Assembly (NCBI GenBank): GCA_944362615.1 | Contig: CALVTM010000002.1 | Location: 1-64,000 of the forward strand | Direction: 5' to 3' | DNA from: an uncultured Clostridia bacterium | GTDB taxonomy: Bacteria; Bacillota; Clostridia; Christensenellales; Pumilibacteraceae | Length of the DNA stretch: 64,000 nt | Shown here: one piece after another, positions 9,766 through 16,693 of the stretch | Numbering within the stretch: the first letter of the stretch is position 1 | Layout of the letters: each line of letters opens with the position of its first letter | The notes under the pieces: model-generated | Seen by the model: the letters and a program-made list of their open reading frames with translations, nothing else | The model's database searches: none | Told to the model about the DNA's origin: nothing | Translations under genes and position numbers: made by a program

Positions 9766-11046
9766 TTAATTGCCGGACAAACGAGCATTAAAATCCGTAT
9801 ACAGATCCTTTTTGTCGATAAACTGTTTTTTACCGACATAAGCCATTGATACGGGTTTATCGAATACTCCGCTTCTGCAGAAGTCGGAGACATCCTTGAT
9901 AGTTACTTTCTCAACATCCTCTATGTTTTTATCTACATCATATGCTTTCCCGGTATACAAGGCATATTTGCCGCATGTGCTCATTACTGAAAGTATAGAT
10001 TCGATACTGAACAGCGCAGAGCTTTTAAGCTGTATTTTTGCGCGCTCAATCTCATTGCCGGTCAAACCGTCGGAAACAAGTTTTTTTACTTCATCAGCAA
10101 CAGATATGATTGCGTTATCCACATTACCACCGCTTGTATTTAGATAAATCCCGAAATTTCCGTTATTCATATAAGATGAACAAGAGGTGTATACGTTATA
10201 AACCAATCCCTGTCTTTCGCGTAAACTCTGGAATAATCTGGAGCTCATACCTGTTCCCAGACAAAATGATACGATATTCTGTACTGCAAAAAGTTCGCTG
10301 TCAAATGAAATCGAAGGAAAGCCTATTCCTATATTGACCTGTTCAAAATCTTTTTCGCATTTGGCAAAACCGCCTCCGACAACATTTTCAGGATATACTT
10401 TACTGTTCTTTCCATTGCCGCAAAGCGGAAGAACGTATTTTTCAACAAGACGGATCGCATCTTCAAACCGAATGTTTCCGACAATAGCAATTACGGTATT
10501 ATCCGGTGTATACATCCTGCTTACATAACTGCGCACGTCGTCGCCGCGAAATCTCAATACATTTTCCACCGGACCAAGTATTGTTTTTGAAAGATTTGTT
10601 CCGGCATACCGCTTTGCAGCCAGTAAGTCATAACATATCTCTTCCGGCTCATCTTCAACCATATTTATCTCTTCAGCAATGACTTTGCGCTCTTTATCGA
10701 GCTCTTCATTGTCAAATAAAGATTCATAAAGTATATGCGAAAGTAAGCTGAAACAATCGTTTATCTTTTCATCAATACATTTAAAATAGAAACAAGTTGC
10801 TTCTTTGCTTGTGAATGCATTGAAGTTTGCACCGTAGTCTTCAAATTTCTCGGCGATCTGCGCAGCCGTAAAATTTGCCGTGCCTTTATACATAACGTGT
10901 TCGGTAAAATGTGAAATTCCGTTTTCGACGTCTGTTTCAAAAGCACTTCCCGCGCCCACCCAAAAACCTGCGGCGACGGAACGGAAAGACGGATAGTATC
11001 CACTGACCAATGTCAAACCGTTATCAAATTTAGTTGATTTTATCAT
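9766..11046 (-). CDS. M16-family zinc peptidase (processing-peptidase type, MlpA/YmxG-like)
   Basis: M16 peptidases are zinc metalloproteases with an inverted HXXEH motif. Numbered from the ATG at 11046, HFTEH lies at residues 46-50 and the downstream zinc-ligand glutamate lies in EEINMVED near 126. The second half (about 220-420) is the inactive M16 partner domain. The open frame reaches back to 11124, but that start would overlap the previous gene, whereas ATG 11046 has a GCGGAG ribosome site seven bases upstream, giving 426 residues, close to the usual 410-430. The order rpsO-pnp-ylxY-M16 matches Bacillus subtilis (mlpA/ymxG). The substrate is unknown. Proposed roles include quality control of secreted or short peptides. 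Confidence 0.92.
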   Translation of the reverse strand: MIKSTKFDNGLTLVSGYYPSFRSVAAGFWVGAGSAFETDVENGISHFTEHVMYKGTANFTAAQIAEKFEDYGANFNAFTSKEATCFYFKCIDEKINDCFSLLSHILYESLFDNEELDKERKVIAEEINMVEDEPEEICYDLLAAKRYAGTNLSKTILGPVENVLRFRGDDVRSYVSRMYTPDNTVIAIVGNIRFEDAIRLVEKYVLPLCGNGKNSKVYPENVVGGGFAKCEKDFEQVNIGIGFPSISFDSELFAVQNIVSFCLGTGMSSRLFQSLRERQGLVYNVYTSCSSYMNNGNFGIYLNTSGGNVDNAIISVADEVKKLVSDGLTGNEIERAKIQLKSSALFSIESILSVMSTCGKYALYTGKAYDVDKNIEDVEKVTIKDVSDFCRSGVFDKPVSMAYVGKKQFIDKKDLYTDFNARLSGN

Positions 11047-11104
11047 AATTTTCTCCGCTGTATATTTTACCCTTATTCTGCGGTAAAAATCCACTTGAAT
11101 CAAG

Positions 11105-11806
11105 TTAAAGAACTTCAGATACACATTCGGCTTTTAATCCCTCTGCATCTATTCCGTCCAGTATCTGAGGCAGAGCCATAGCCGTAGCTTCAGTAGGATG
11201 CATCAAAATCATATCGCCCGCCTTTAGATCTTTTGTTGCTCTGTTTACAATAGTGTCGACATCATGATCCCGCCAGTCTATTGTATCTTTAGACCATAGA
11301 ACAGTGACGTATCCCATATCTTCAGCTGCATCCAACGTATTCTGAGAATACGCGCCAGACGGCGGAGCAAAAAGTTTAACATCTTCACCCGTGATCGATC
11401 TTAAAAGTCTATGAGCTGCTTTCATCTCTTCAAGATTTCCGTCATAACTCATCTGTGAATGATCCCTGTGCAAATAGCCATGACTCCCTATTTCATATCC
11501 GGATTCAGCTATTTCAGACATCAGGTCAACATGTTTTTCTGCCCAGCAACCGCCTATGAAAAATGTTGCGGACGCACCTTTGTCGCTTAATACTTCCATT
11601 ATTTCCGGTATAAATTGCTCTCCAGAATATACATTGAACATTAAAGCTACAGAGGTTTCTGAAGATCCTGAGTAAATTGCTCTCGGATCAGTAGAAACGC
11701 TTATACTTCCAGGAGATGTTGCCCATATAGCCAAAACACCGCCGCAAACAGAAAGACAGATCACACCTGTAAGTATATAACTGATAAATTTATGCCGCTT
11801 AATCAT
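11105..11806 (-). CDS. YlxY-like polysaccharide deacetylase family protein, probably membrane-anchored
   Basis: This is a NodB-fold protein of the sporulation-associated YlxY/PdaB branch. An N-terminal hydrophobic segment (about residues 7-25) suggests a signal anchor, placing the domain outside the membrane. The family motifs GASATFFIGG, SHGYLHRDH and a PPSGAYSQ region are present. The first motif, normally TFDD or FDI/FNVD, is MFNVYSG here, so a metal or base aspartate is apparently missing and activity is doubtful. I chose ATG 11806, which has an AGGGTG ribosome site. A GTG at 11833 in the same frame has none. It lies between pnp and an M16 peptidase as in Bacillus, where ylxY is annotated as a sporulation protein. 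Confidence 0.85.
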   Translation of the reverse strand: MIKRHKFISYILTGVICLSVCGGVLAIWATSPGSISVSTDPRAIYSGSSETSVALMFNVYSGEQFIPEIMEVLSDKGASATFFIGGCWAEKHVDLMSEIAESGYEIGSHGYLHRDHSQMSYDGNLEEMKAAHRLLRSITGEDVKLFAPPSGAYSQNTLDAAEDMGYVTVLWSKDTIDWRDHDVDTIVNRATKDLKAGDMILMHPTEATAMALPQILDGIDAEGLKAECVSEVL

Positions 11807-11807
11807 A

Positions 11808-11842
11808 CAACACCCTGTGTTATGAATATGCACGGGGTGTTG
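11808..11842 (-). promoter_or_regulatory. 12-bp stem-loop covering the ylxY-like ribosome site
   Basis: CAACACCCTGTG (11808-11819) pairs with CACGGGGTGTTG (11831-11842) with one G-U pair and an 11-base loop. On the minus strand no T-run follows, so it is a poor terminator for pnp. One arm contains the AGGGTG ribosome site of the next gene, just two bases before its ATG. It could reduce translation, mark an RNase processing site, or protect the 3' end of the pnp message. Confidence 0.5.
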
Positions 11843-11869
11843 CTTTTAATTCGATAAAAAATGAAATTT

Positions 11870-14077
11870 TTATTCAGCAGACGAAGCTTTTGAAAGAACT
11901 TCAACCAGTTTAAGGTCGATCCTTCCTTTTTCATCTACTTTGATTACTTCCACTCTTACGACATCACCAACATCAATAACATCCGTAACCTTTGCTACTC
12001 GTTTATTGGAAAGTTTGGAAATATGAATCATGCCGTCTTTTCCAGGAGCGATATTGACAAAAGCACCAAGCTGCTGAGCCTCTTCTTTCTTTTCATCCTT
12101 GGACTCTTTCTCATGCTTTCCGTCTCTTCTCGGCTTACGATCTTTTCCGCCCATTCTGTCAGGATTGCTCATAAGAATCTTAACAACCGGACCTTCGTAT
12201 ACCTTACCTACAACTACGTCCTCAACAATGGAAAGAATAATGTTCTTTGCTTTTTCTCCCATCGCGACATCCATATATGCAATATATACGCTTCCGTCTT
12301 CCTCAATATCAATCTTCACGCCGGTATCTTCAACGATCTTATTAATCGTCTCGCCACCCTTACCGATAACCTTACCGATCTTATCGGGATCGATCTTGAT
12401 GACGGTAATCTTAGGCGCCCATTTAGACAATTCCGCACGAGGTCCGGGTATAACATCAAGCATCTTACCAAGGATAAACAGTCTTCCCTTACGTGCCTGC
12501 TCAAGTGCCGTAGTGAGTATTTCCTTATCTATTCCCTTGATCTTGATATCCATCTGGATCGCGGTAATGCCCTTACTCGTACCAGCGACCTTAAAGTCCA
12601 TATCTCCGAGGAAATCCTCGAGGCCCTGAATGTCGGAAAGTATAGCGACTCTGTGATGCTCAGGATCTTTGATGAGACCCATGGCTATACCTGCAACAGG
12701 AGCCTTGATAGGCACACCGGCATCCATAAGTGCAAGGCACGAACCGCATACGCTTGCCTGCGACGTTGAGCCGTTAGAGCTTACGATCTCACTTACTGTT
12801 CTGATCGCATACGGGAAATCTTCTTCAGAAGGTATTACAGGTTCAAGCGCACGTTCAGCAAGCGCACCGTGACCTATTTCACGACGGCCGGGAGCACGAA
12901 GCGGTTTTGCTTCGCCGGTAGAATATCCGGGCATATTGTACTGATGCATGTATCTCTTTCTGACGTCATCTTCATCAAGATTTTCCAGCTTCTGCGCATC
13001 ACCTATCGTACCGAGAGTACAAGTCGACATAGCCTGCGACTGACCTCTCGTGAACACAGCCGAGCCGTGTACTCTGGGAAGAATACCTACTTCGCACCAT
13101 ATTTCACGGATTTCATCCAGCTTTCTGCCATCCGGACGTTCGCCGTGATCCAGTATCTTTGCGCGAACCTTTTCTTTTGTCATGTAGTAAAGAGCATCTT
13201 TGATCTCACGCTCTTTGTCGGGATACTTTTCAGCAAAATGCTCTAAGGTAGCTGCCTCTACAGCATCCTGATTATTCTGACGCTCTGTGCGATCGTGTGT
13301 TTTAAGCGCATCGTCAAGAAGCTTATCTGCAAATTCGCGTACGTCGGCATCGATCTCTTCGGGAACATGATAATATTCCATTTCAAGCTTGGGTTTGCCG
13401 ACTGCAGCTGCGATCTCATTGACAAAAGCTACAATCTTCTTGATCTCTTCATGCGCATAAAGTATACCGCCGAGCATCACATCTTCACTTACTTCATTAG
13501 CGCCCGCTTCAACCATCATGATGGCATCAGCAGTTCCGGCAACGGTAACATGCATACTGCTTGCCTCTCTCTGCGCGCAATCAGGATTGATCACATACTG
13601 TCCGTCAACATATCCGACAACAACAGCACCGGTAGGACCGGCAAACGGTATATCGGAAATTGACAATGCAATCGATGAACCAACCATACCCCATACTTCG
13701 GGCGGAATGTCCGGTTCAACGGAAAGTGCAGTACAAACTACGGTAACGTCATTGAAAAGTCCCTTAGGGAACAACGGACGTATCGGACGGTCAATAAGTC
13801 GCGACGTAAGAATAGCTTTATCGCTGCCGCGTCCCTCTCTCCTCTTAAAGCTTCCGGGGATTTTGCCGATAGCGTAAAGCTTTTCTTCAAAATCCACACT
13901 CAACGGGAAGAAGTCCATGCCGGGTCTGGGAGCATCAGACATGCAGACGTTAGTCATGACCATTGTATCGCCGCATCTCACGATGCAGTGACCGTTTGCC
14001 TGCTCTGCGTACTTGCCCACTTCTACGGATACTTCACGCCCGCCGATCACGGTCTTGAAAATGTTTCCTTCTCTCAT
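11870..14077 (-). CDS. pnp: Polynucleotide phosphorylase (polyribonucleotide nucleotidyltransferase)
   Basis: PNPase degrades RNA 3' to 5' by phosphorolysis and works with RNase Y, also encoded in this window. The 735-residue protein has two RNase PH-like halves (about 1-230 and 310-550), with motifs such as FKRREGRGSDKA and MDFKVAGT, then a KH domain with VIGKGGETINKI (about 555-615) and an S1 domain. The S1 domain is interrupted by about 34 strongly charged residues (636-669) between its first and second strands. It lies downstream of rpsO, separated by a terminator-like hairpin and a second stem-loop. The ribosome site (GGAG, about 13 bases from the ATG) is weak. Confidence 0.97.
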   Translation of the reverse strand: MREGNIFKTVIGGREVSVEVGKYAEQANGHCIVRCGDTMVMTNVCMSDAPRPGMDFFPLSVDFEEKLYAIGKIPGSFKRREGRGSDKAILTSRLIDRPIRPLFPKGLFNDVTVVCTALSVEPDIPPEVWGMVGSSIALSISDIPFAGPTGAVVVGYVDGQYVINPDCAQREASSMHVTVAGTADAIMMVEAGANEVSEDVMLGGILYAHEEIKKIVAFVNEIAAAVGKPKLEMEYYHVPEEIDADVREFADKLLDDALKTHDRTERQNNQDAVEAATLEHFAEKYPDKEREIKDALYYMTKEKVRAKILDHGERPDGRKLDEIREIWCEVGILPRVHGSAVFTRGQSQAMSTCTLGTIGDAQKLENLDEDDVRKRYMHQYNMPGYSTGEAKPLRAPGRREIGHGALAERALEPVIPSEEDFPYAIRTVSEIVSSNGSTSQASVCGSCLALMDAGVPIKAPVAGIAMGLIKDPEHHRVAILSDIQGLEDFLGDMDFKVAGTSKGITAIQMDIKIKGIDKEILTTALEQARKGRLFILGKMLDVIPGPRAELSKWAPKITVIKIDPDKIGKVIGKGGETINKIVEDTGVKIDIEEDGSVYIAYMDVAMGEKAKNIILSIVEDVVVGKVYEGPVVKILMSNPDRMGGKDRKPRRDGKHEKESKDEKKEEAQQLGAFVNIAPGKDGMIHISKLSNKRVAKVTDVIDVGDVVRVEVIKVDEKGRIDLKLVEVLSKASSAE

Positions 14078-14121
14078 TTCTCTACTATATCTCCTATAAT
14101 TACTCTGCTGTTTACGAACGT

Positions 14122-14139
14122 GCGGGTACTATTTCCCGC
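14122..14139 (-). promoter_or_regulatory. Small GC stem-loop in the pnp leader
   Basis: GCGGG and CCCGC (14122-14126 with 14135-14139) form a 5-bp stem with an 8-base loop between the rpsO terminator and pnp. No T-run follows on the minus strand. In Escherichia coli, pnp autoregulation works through RNase III cleavage of a leader stem. A similar processing role here is only a guess. Confidence 0.35.
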
Positions 14140-14144
14140 TTTTT

Positions 14145-14175
14145 AAGAAAAAGGAGCGAACTTTATGTCCGCCCC
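14145..14175 (-). terminator. Intrinsic terminator between rpsO and pnp
   Basis: On the minus strand a 9-bp stem (14167-14175 with 14153-14161, two G-U pairs) with a 5-base loop is followed by TTTTTCTT. It lies 12 bases past the rpsO stop. Because no clear promoter is seen before pnp, it is probably leaky and sets the rpsO to pnp ratio. Confidence 0.7.
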
Positions 14176-14187
14176 ATCAGATATTTT

Positions 14188-14451
14188 TTATTTTCTAAGA
14201 TCCAGATCGGCGACGATTTTTCTGTATCTCTCTATGTCAAGAGACTTGAGATAGTTAAGCAGGCTGCGTCTGGAACCTACCATCTGAAGCAGACCTCTGC
14301 GCGAATGGTGGTCCTTATTATGAACCTTGAGGTGCTCAGTCAGGTGATTGATTCTGTAAGTAAGAAGTGCTATCTGCACTTCAGGGCTGCCCGTGTCACC
14401 GGGATGCGTTGCGAATTTGGCGATAATCTCCGCCTTTACTTCCTTATCCAT
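14188..14451 (-). CDS. rpsO: 30S ribosomal protein S15
   Basis: S15 binds 16S rRNA early in assembly of the small-subunit platform. The 87-residue protein is the standard length and has the typical features [34 protein letters not shown] and LLNYLKS. A GGAGG ribosome site stands eight bases before the ATG. The gene has its own extended -10 promoter and a structured leader, and is followed by a terminator and pnp, the classical rpsO-pnp arrangement. Autogenous control by S15 is likely from the leader. Confidence 0.98.
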   Translation of the reverse strand: MDKEVKAEIIAKFATHPGDTGSPEVQIALLTYRINHLTEHLKVHNKDHHSRRGLLQMVGSRRSLLNYLKSLDIERYRKIVADLDLRK

Positions 14452-14479
14452 TTTTTTATCCTCCTATGGACATTATTCG

Positions 14480-14530
14480 CCTCGGACCTAAGTTATCCGC
14501 CTGGAGAGCGCGGTACCTGCGGTGTCGAGG
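14480..14530 (-). promoter_or_regulatory. Probable S15 autoregulatory leader (junction-type RNA)
   Basis: In the roughly 95-base leader, CCTCG (14526-14530) can pair with CGAGG (14480-14484), enclosing at least one inner hairpin, CCGC/GCGG (14510-14513 with 14497-14500). An outer stem closing a multi-branch junction just before the ribosome site is the general plan of S15-binding leaders in Firmicutes. The placement between promoter and rpsO supports this. Covariation was not tested. Confidence 0.5.
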
Positions 14531-14552
14531 TATAACAAATTTTTACGCAGTA

Positions 14553-14581
14553 AGTATATCACATACATTTGCAAATGTAAA
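14553..14581 (-). promoter_or_regulatory. Strong extended -10 promoter for rpsO
   Basis: On the minus strand -35 TTTACA (14576-14581), a 17-base spacer and -10 TATACT (14553-14558), with TG one base before the -10. The predicted start is near 14546, leaving a leader of about 95 bases that contains the candidate S15 structure. Confidence 0.75.
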
Positions 14582-14658
14582 ACAAATTTACCGCACATTA
14601 TACAAATTTTGTCTGCGATTTTATCGTCGGTTATTAATTAAGTTCCCAGACGAATGTA

Positions 14659-16068
14659 TCATTCAACCCTTTCGCCGCTAAGAAACATTAACTTTTTATC
14701 CGTCCTTTCTTTAAGTTCATCTATATATAGCCCTACATCTTTGGGCGACGCAAACCTGGAAATACATTTCCCTACGCGCTTTGATATGCTTCCTGCTCCA
14801 CATGCATAAACCGGGACCATTTCTTCCATTACTGTGATATTATTTACGCATTCTTTCCCTTTCTTGCAAAATCCTACATTTTCAAGATTGCCTACCATAT
14901 TTTTCTGTCTGTATAGATAGTATGGTTCATAATCGGAAAAACGCATAAATGCATAATCCATCATACGTTCAATATCCGGACATGACAGTTCCGTATCCGC
15001 AAGCAATGATGCTCGTTTCCGACTGAGCGTATGCACAGTTACATTTTCCGGCTGAAGTTCAGCTATACTGTCCGCCGTATGCGCAAAATCGCTTGGAGTT
15101 TCTCCTTCCAAGCCAGCTATTATGTCAGTATTAATATCAAAGCCAGCTTCTTTTGCCGTAAAATAAGCCTTGTAAAAATCCGAAGCAGTATGTCTGCGCC
15201 CTATGCGTGCAAGAGTATCATCATTCAACGTTTGAGGATTAACGCAAATACGAGTTACCCCGCCCGCTTTTAGTATTGCCGTTTTTTCACATGAAAAACT
15301 GTCCGCTCTGCCTGCTTCAAACGTAAATTCGCAATTGTCTGCGGCTATCGCGTTTAACAAACGTTCAAGGTCATTTTCTCCCAGTACGGACGGAGTTCCT
15401 CCCCCGACATATACAGAAAATATACTTTCGTTGCGTACAGCAATGAATTTTTTCATTTCTGCAATTTCAGAAATAAGCGCATCCACATAACGCGACAAAA
15501 GATCATTGCTTCCTTTCTTACTGATATCGACGCTCGGAAATGAACAATAATTGCATCGCCCGTCACAAAATGGAATATGAACGTAAAGATTTACCGCGCT
15601 ATCAGGCATTTGCGAAAGTGCGGATCTCTGTGCTTTTATTATGCGTTGAAGTAAATTCGCTCTGTGACTGCTTACCGCAAAAGTGCTCTGCATATAACCG
15701 GAAACATTATCGACTTGTCCGCCTTTGGCAATATAAGCATACGCGAGCTTTGTCGGACGGATTCCGGTAAGACTGCCCCAAGGCAATTTAATGCCGGAAA
15801 TTTCAGATAAAGTCATATACAGAGAATGTTTCACGAAACGCTTTACCTGCCGTTTTATTTCGATTTCATCGCCGTCAGGCAATGCCGCCGTATAATGCGA
15901 GAGTATATCGCCAACAGTTACATCCGTATGCATGTTTTCGTCATATGTCAGACATACTTCTATATCAATATCTGAAAATTTTCCGGAAAATTGCCTGATT
16001 TCGTCAAGCAGATCTACTCTTAAAAACTCTGCGTTTGTTGTAAGTTTATAATTATAAAGATATGACAT
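14659..16068 (-). CDS. hemZ: Oxygen-independent coproporphyrinogen III dehydrogenase, HemZ type
   Basis: HemZ is a HemN-like radical-SAM protein found in Firmicutes. The 469-residue protein has an N-terminal region of about 150 residues ending in LPWGSLTGIRPTKLAYAYI, a feature of HemZ and not HemN. The radical-SAM domain follows, with HIPFCDGRCNYCSF (CX3CX2C plus an extra Cys-adjacent Phe) and the VYVGGGTPSVL strand. Family knowledge links it to heme or porphyrin synthesis without oxygen, but no other heme genes are in the window, so the substrate is uncertain. It follows the MBL gene by four bases, at the end of a recJ-rel-MBL-hemZ run. Confidence 0.9.
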   Translation of the reverse strand: MSYLYNYKLTTNAEFLRVDLLDEIRQFSGKFSDIDIEVCLTYDENMHTDVTVGDILSHYTAALPDGDEIEIKRQVKRFVKHSLYMTLSEISGIKLPWGSLTGIRPTKLAYAYIAKGGQVDNVSGYMQSTFAVSSHRANLLQRIIKAQRSALSQMPDSAVNLYVHIPFCDGRCNYCSFPSVDISKKGSNDLLSRYVDALISEIAEMKKFIAVRNESIFSVYVGGGTPSVLGENDLERLLNAIAADNCEFTFEAGRADSFSCEKTAILKAGGVTRICVNPQTLNDDTLARIGRRHTASDFYKAYFTAKEAGFDINTDIIAGLEGETPSDFAHTADSIAELQPENVTVHTLSRKRASLLADTELSCPDIERMMDYAFMRFSDYEPYYLYRQKNMVGNLENVGFCKKGKECVNNITVMEEMVPVYACGAGSISKRVGKCISRFASPKDVGLYIDELKERTDKKLMFLSGERVE

Positions 16069-16072
16069 AACA

Positions 16073-16693
16073 TTAAATTTCAGCTAACATGTTATGTTCC
16101 TTTTCAAAGGAAAGCGCCGTAAGTTCACCATGTCCCGGGAAAACCGCAAAATCACCTTTTAATTTGAATAATATATCCCGTACGGAATGCTCCAATTCTC
16201 TGTAATTTCCCGTAGGCAGATCAGTGCGGCCTACACCTAAATAAAACAAGGTATCTCCGGTAAATAATTTATCTTCCGTTATATAACACACACTGCCCGC
16301 GGTATGTCCCGGCGTATGAATAACCTTGAAACTCATCCCGCATTCTTCTATCGTTTCTCCCCCGTTTAAAAGTACATCAGGAGTAAAAGAATTAAACGGA
16401 CCTCCTGTAAGCTCCGACATATTAAGACGGGTGCGGGTCATTATCTCATCAGCATTGTGCATGTAAATTTTTGCGCCGTCCGCAGCAAAAGCCTTTGCTG
16501 CATTACAATGATCAAAATGCCCGTGCGTAAGAAGTATTGCTTTCGGAGATAAGCGTGCTTTGAGCAGCTCTACACGAATGCTCTCCTCATCATCTCCCGG
16601 GTCTATGAGAACCGCGTCGTTCCTTGTATCGTCATGAACTATATAACAGTTGGCTTGTAAAAGCCCTACAGGTACCATTATTATCTTTATCAT
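16073..16693 (-). CDS. Metallo-beta-lactamase-fold hydrolase (glyoxalase II-like)
   Basis: The 206-residue protein has the MBL metal motif THGHFDHC (HxHxDH), then HTPGHTAGSVCYI and LFTGDTLFY, then a terminal FPGHG histidine, all as in hydroxyacylglutathione-hydrolase-like proteins. These bind two metal ions in the cytoplasm. The N-terminus (GLLQANCYIVHD) is typical of this short clostridial and bacillar group, which lies next to rel and hemZ in many genomes. The substrate is not known. Overlap with rel by four bases indicates a shared transcript. Confidence 0.88.
   Translation of the reverse strand: MIKIIMVPVGLLQANCYIVHDDTRNDAVLIDPGDDEESIRVELLKARLSPKAILLTHGHFDHCNAAKAFAADGAKIYMHNADEIMTRTRLNMSELTGGPFNSFTPDVLLNGGETIEECGMSFKVIHTPGHTAGSVCYITEDKLFTGDTLFYLGVGRTDLPTGNYRELEHSVRDILFKLKGDFAVFPGHGELTALSFEKEHNMLAEI

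Noticed and set aside
11807..11833. GTG start for the ylxY-like gene
   Set aside because: No ribosome site precedes it and it lies inside the hairpin. ATG 11806 has a plausible site.
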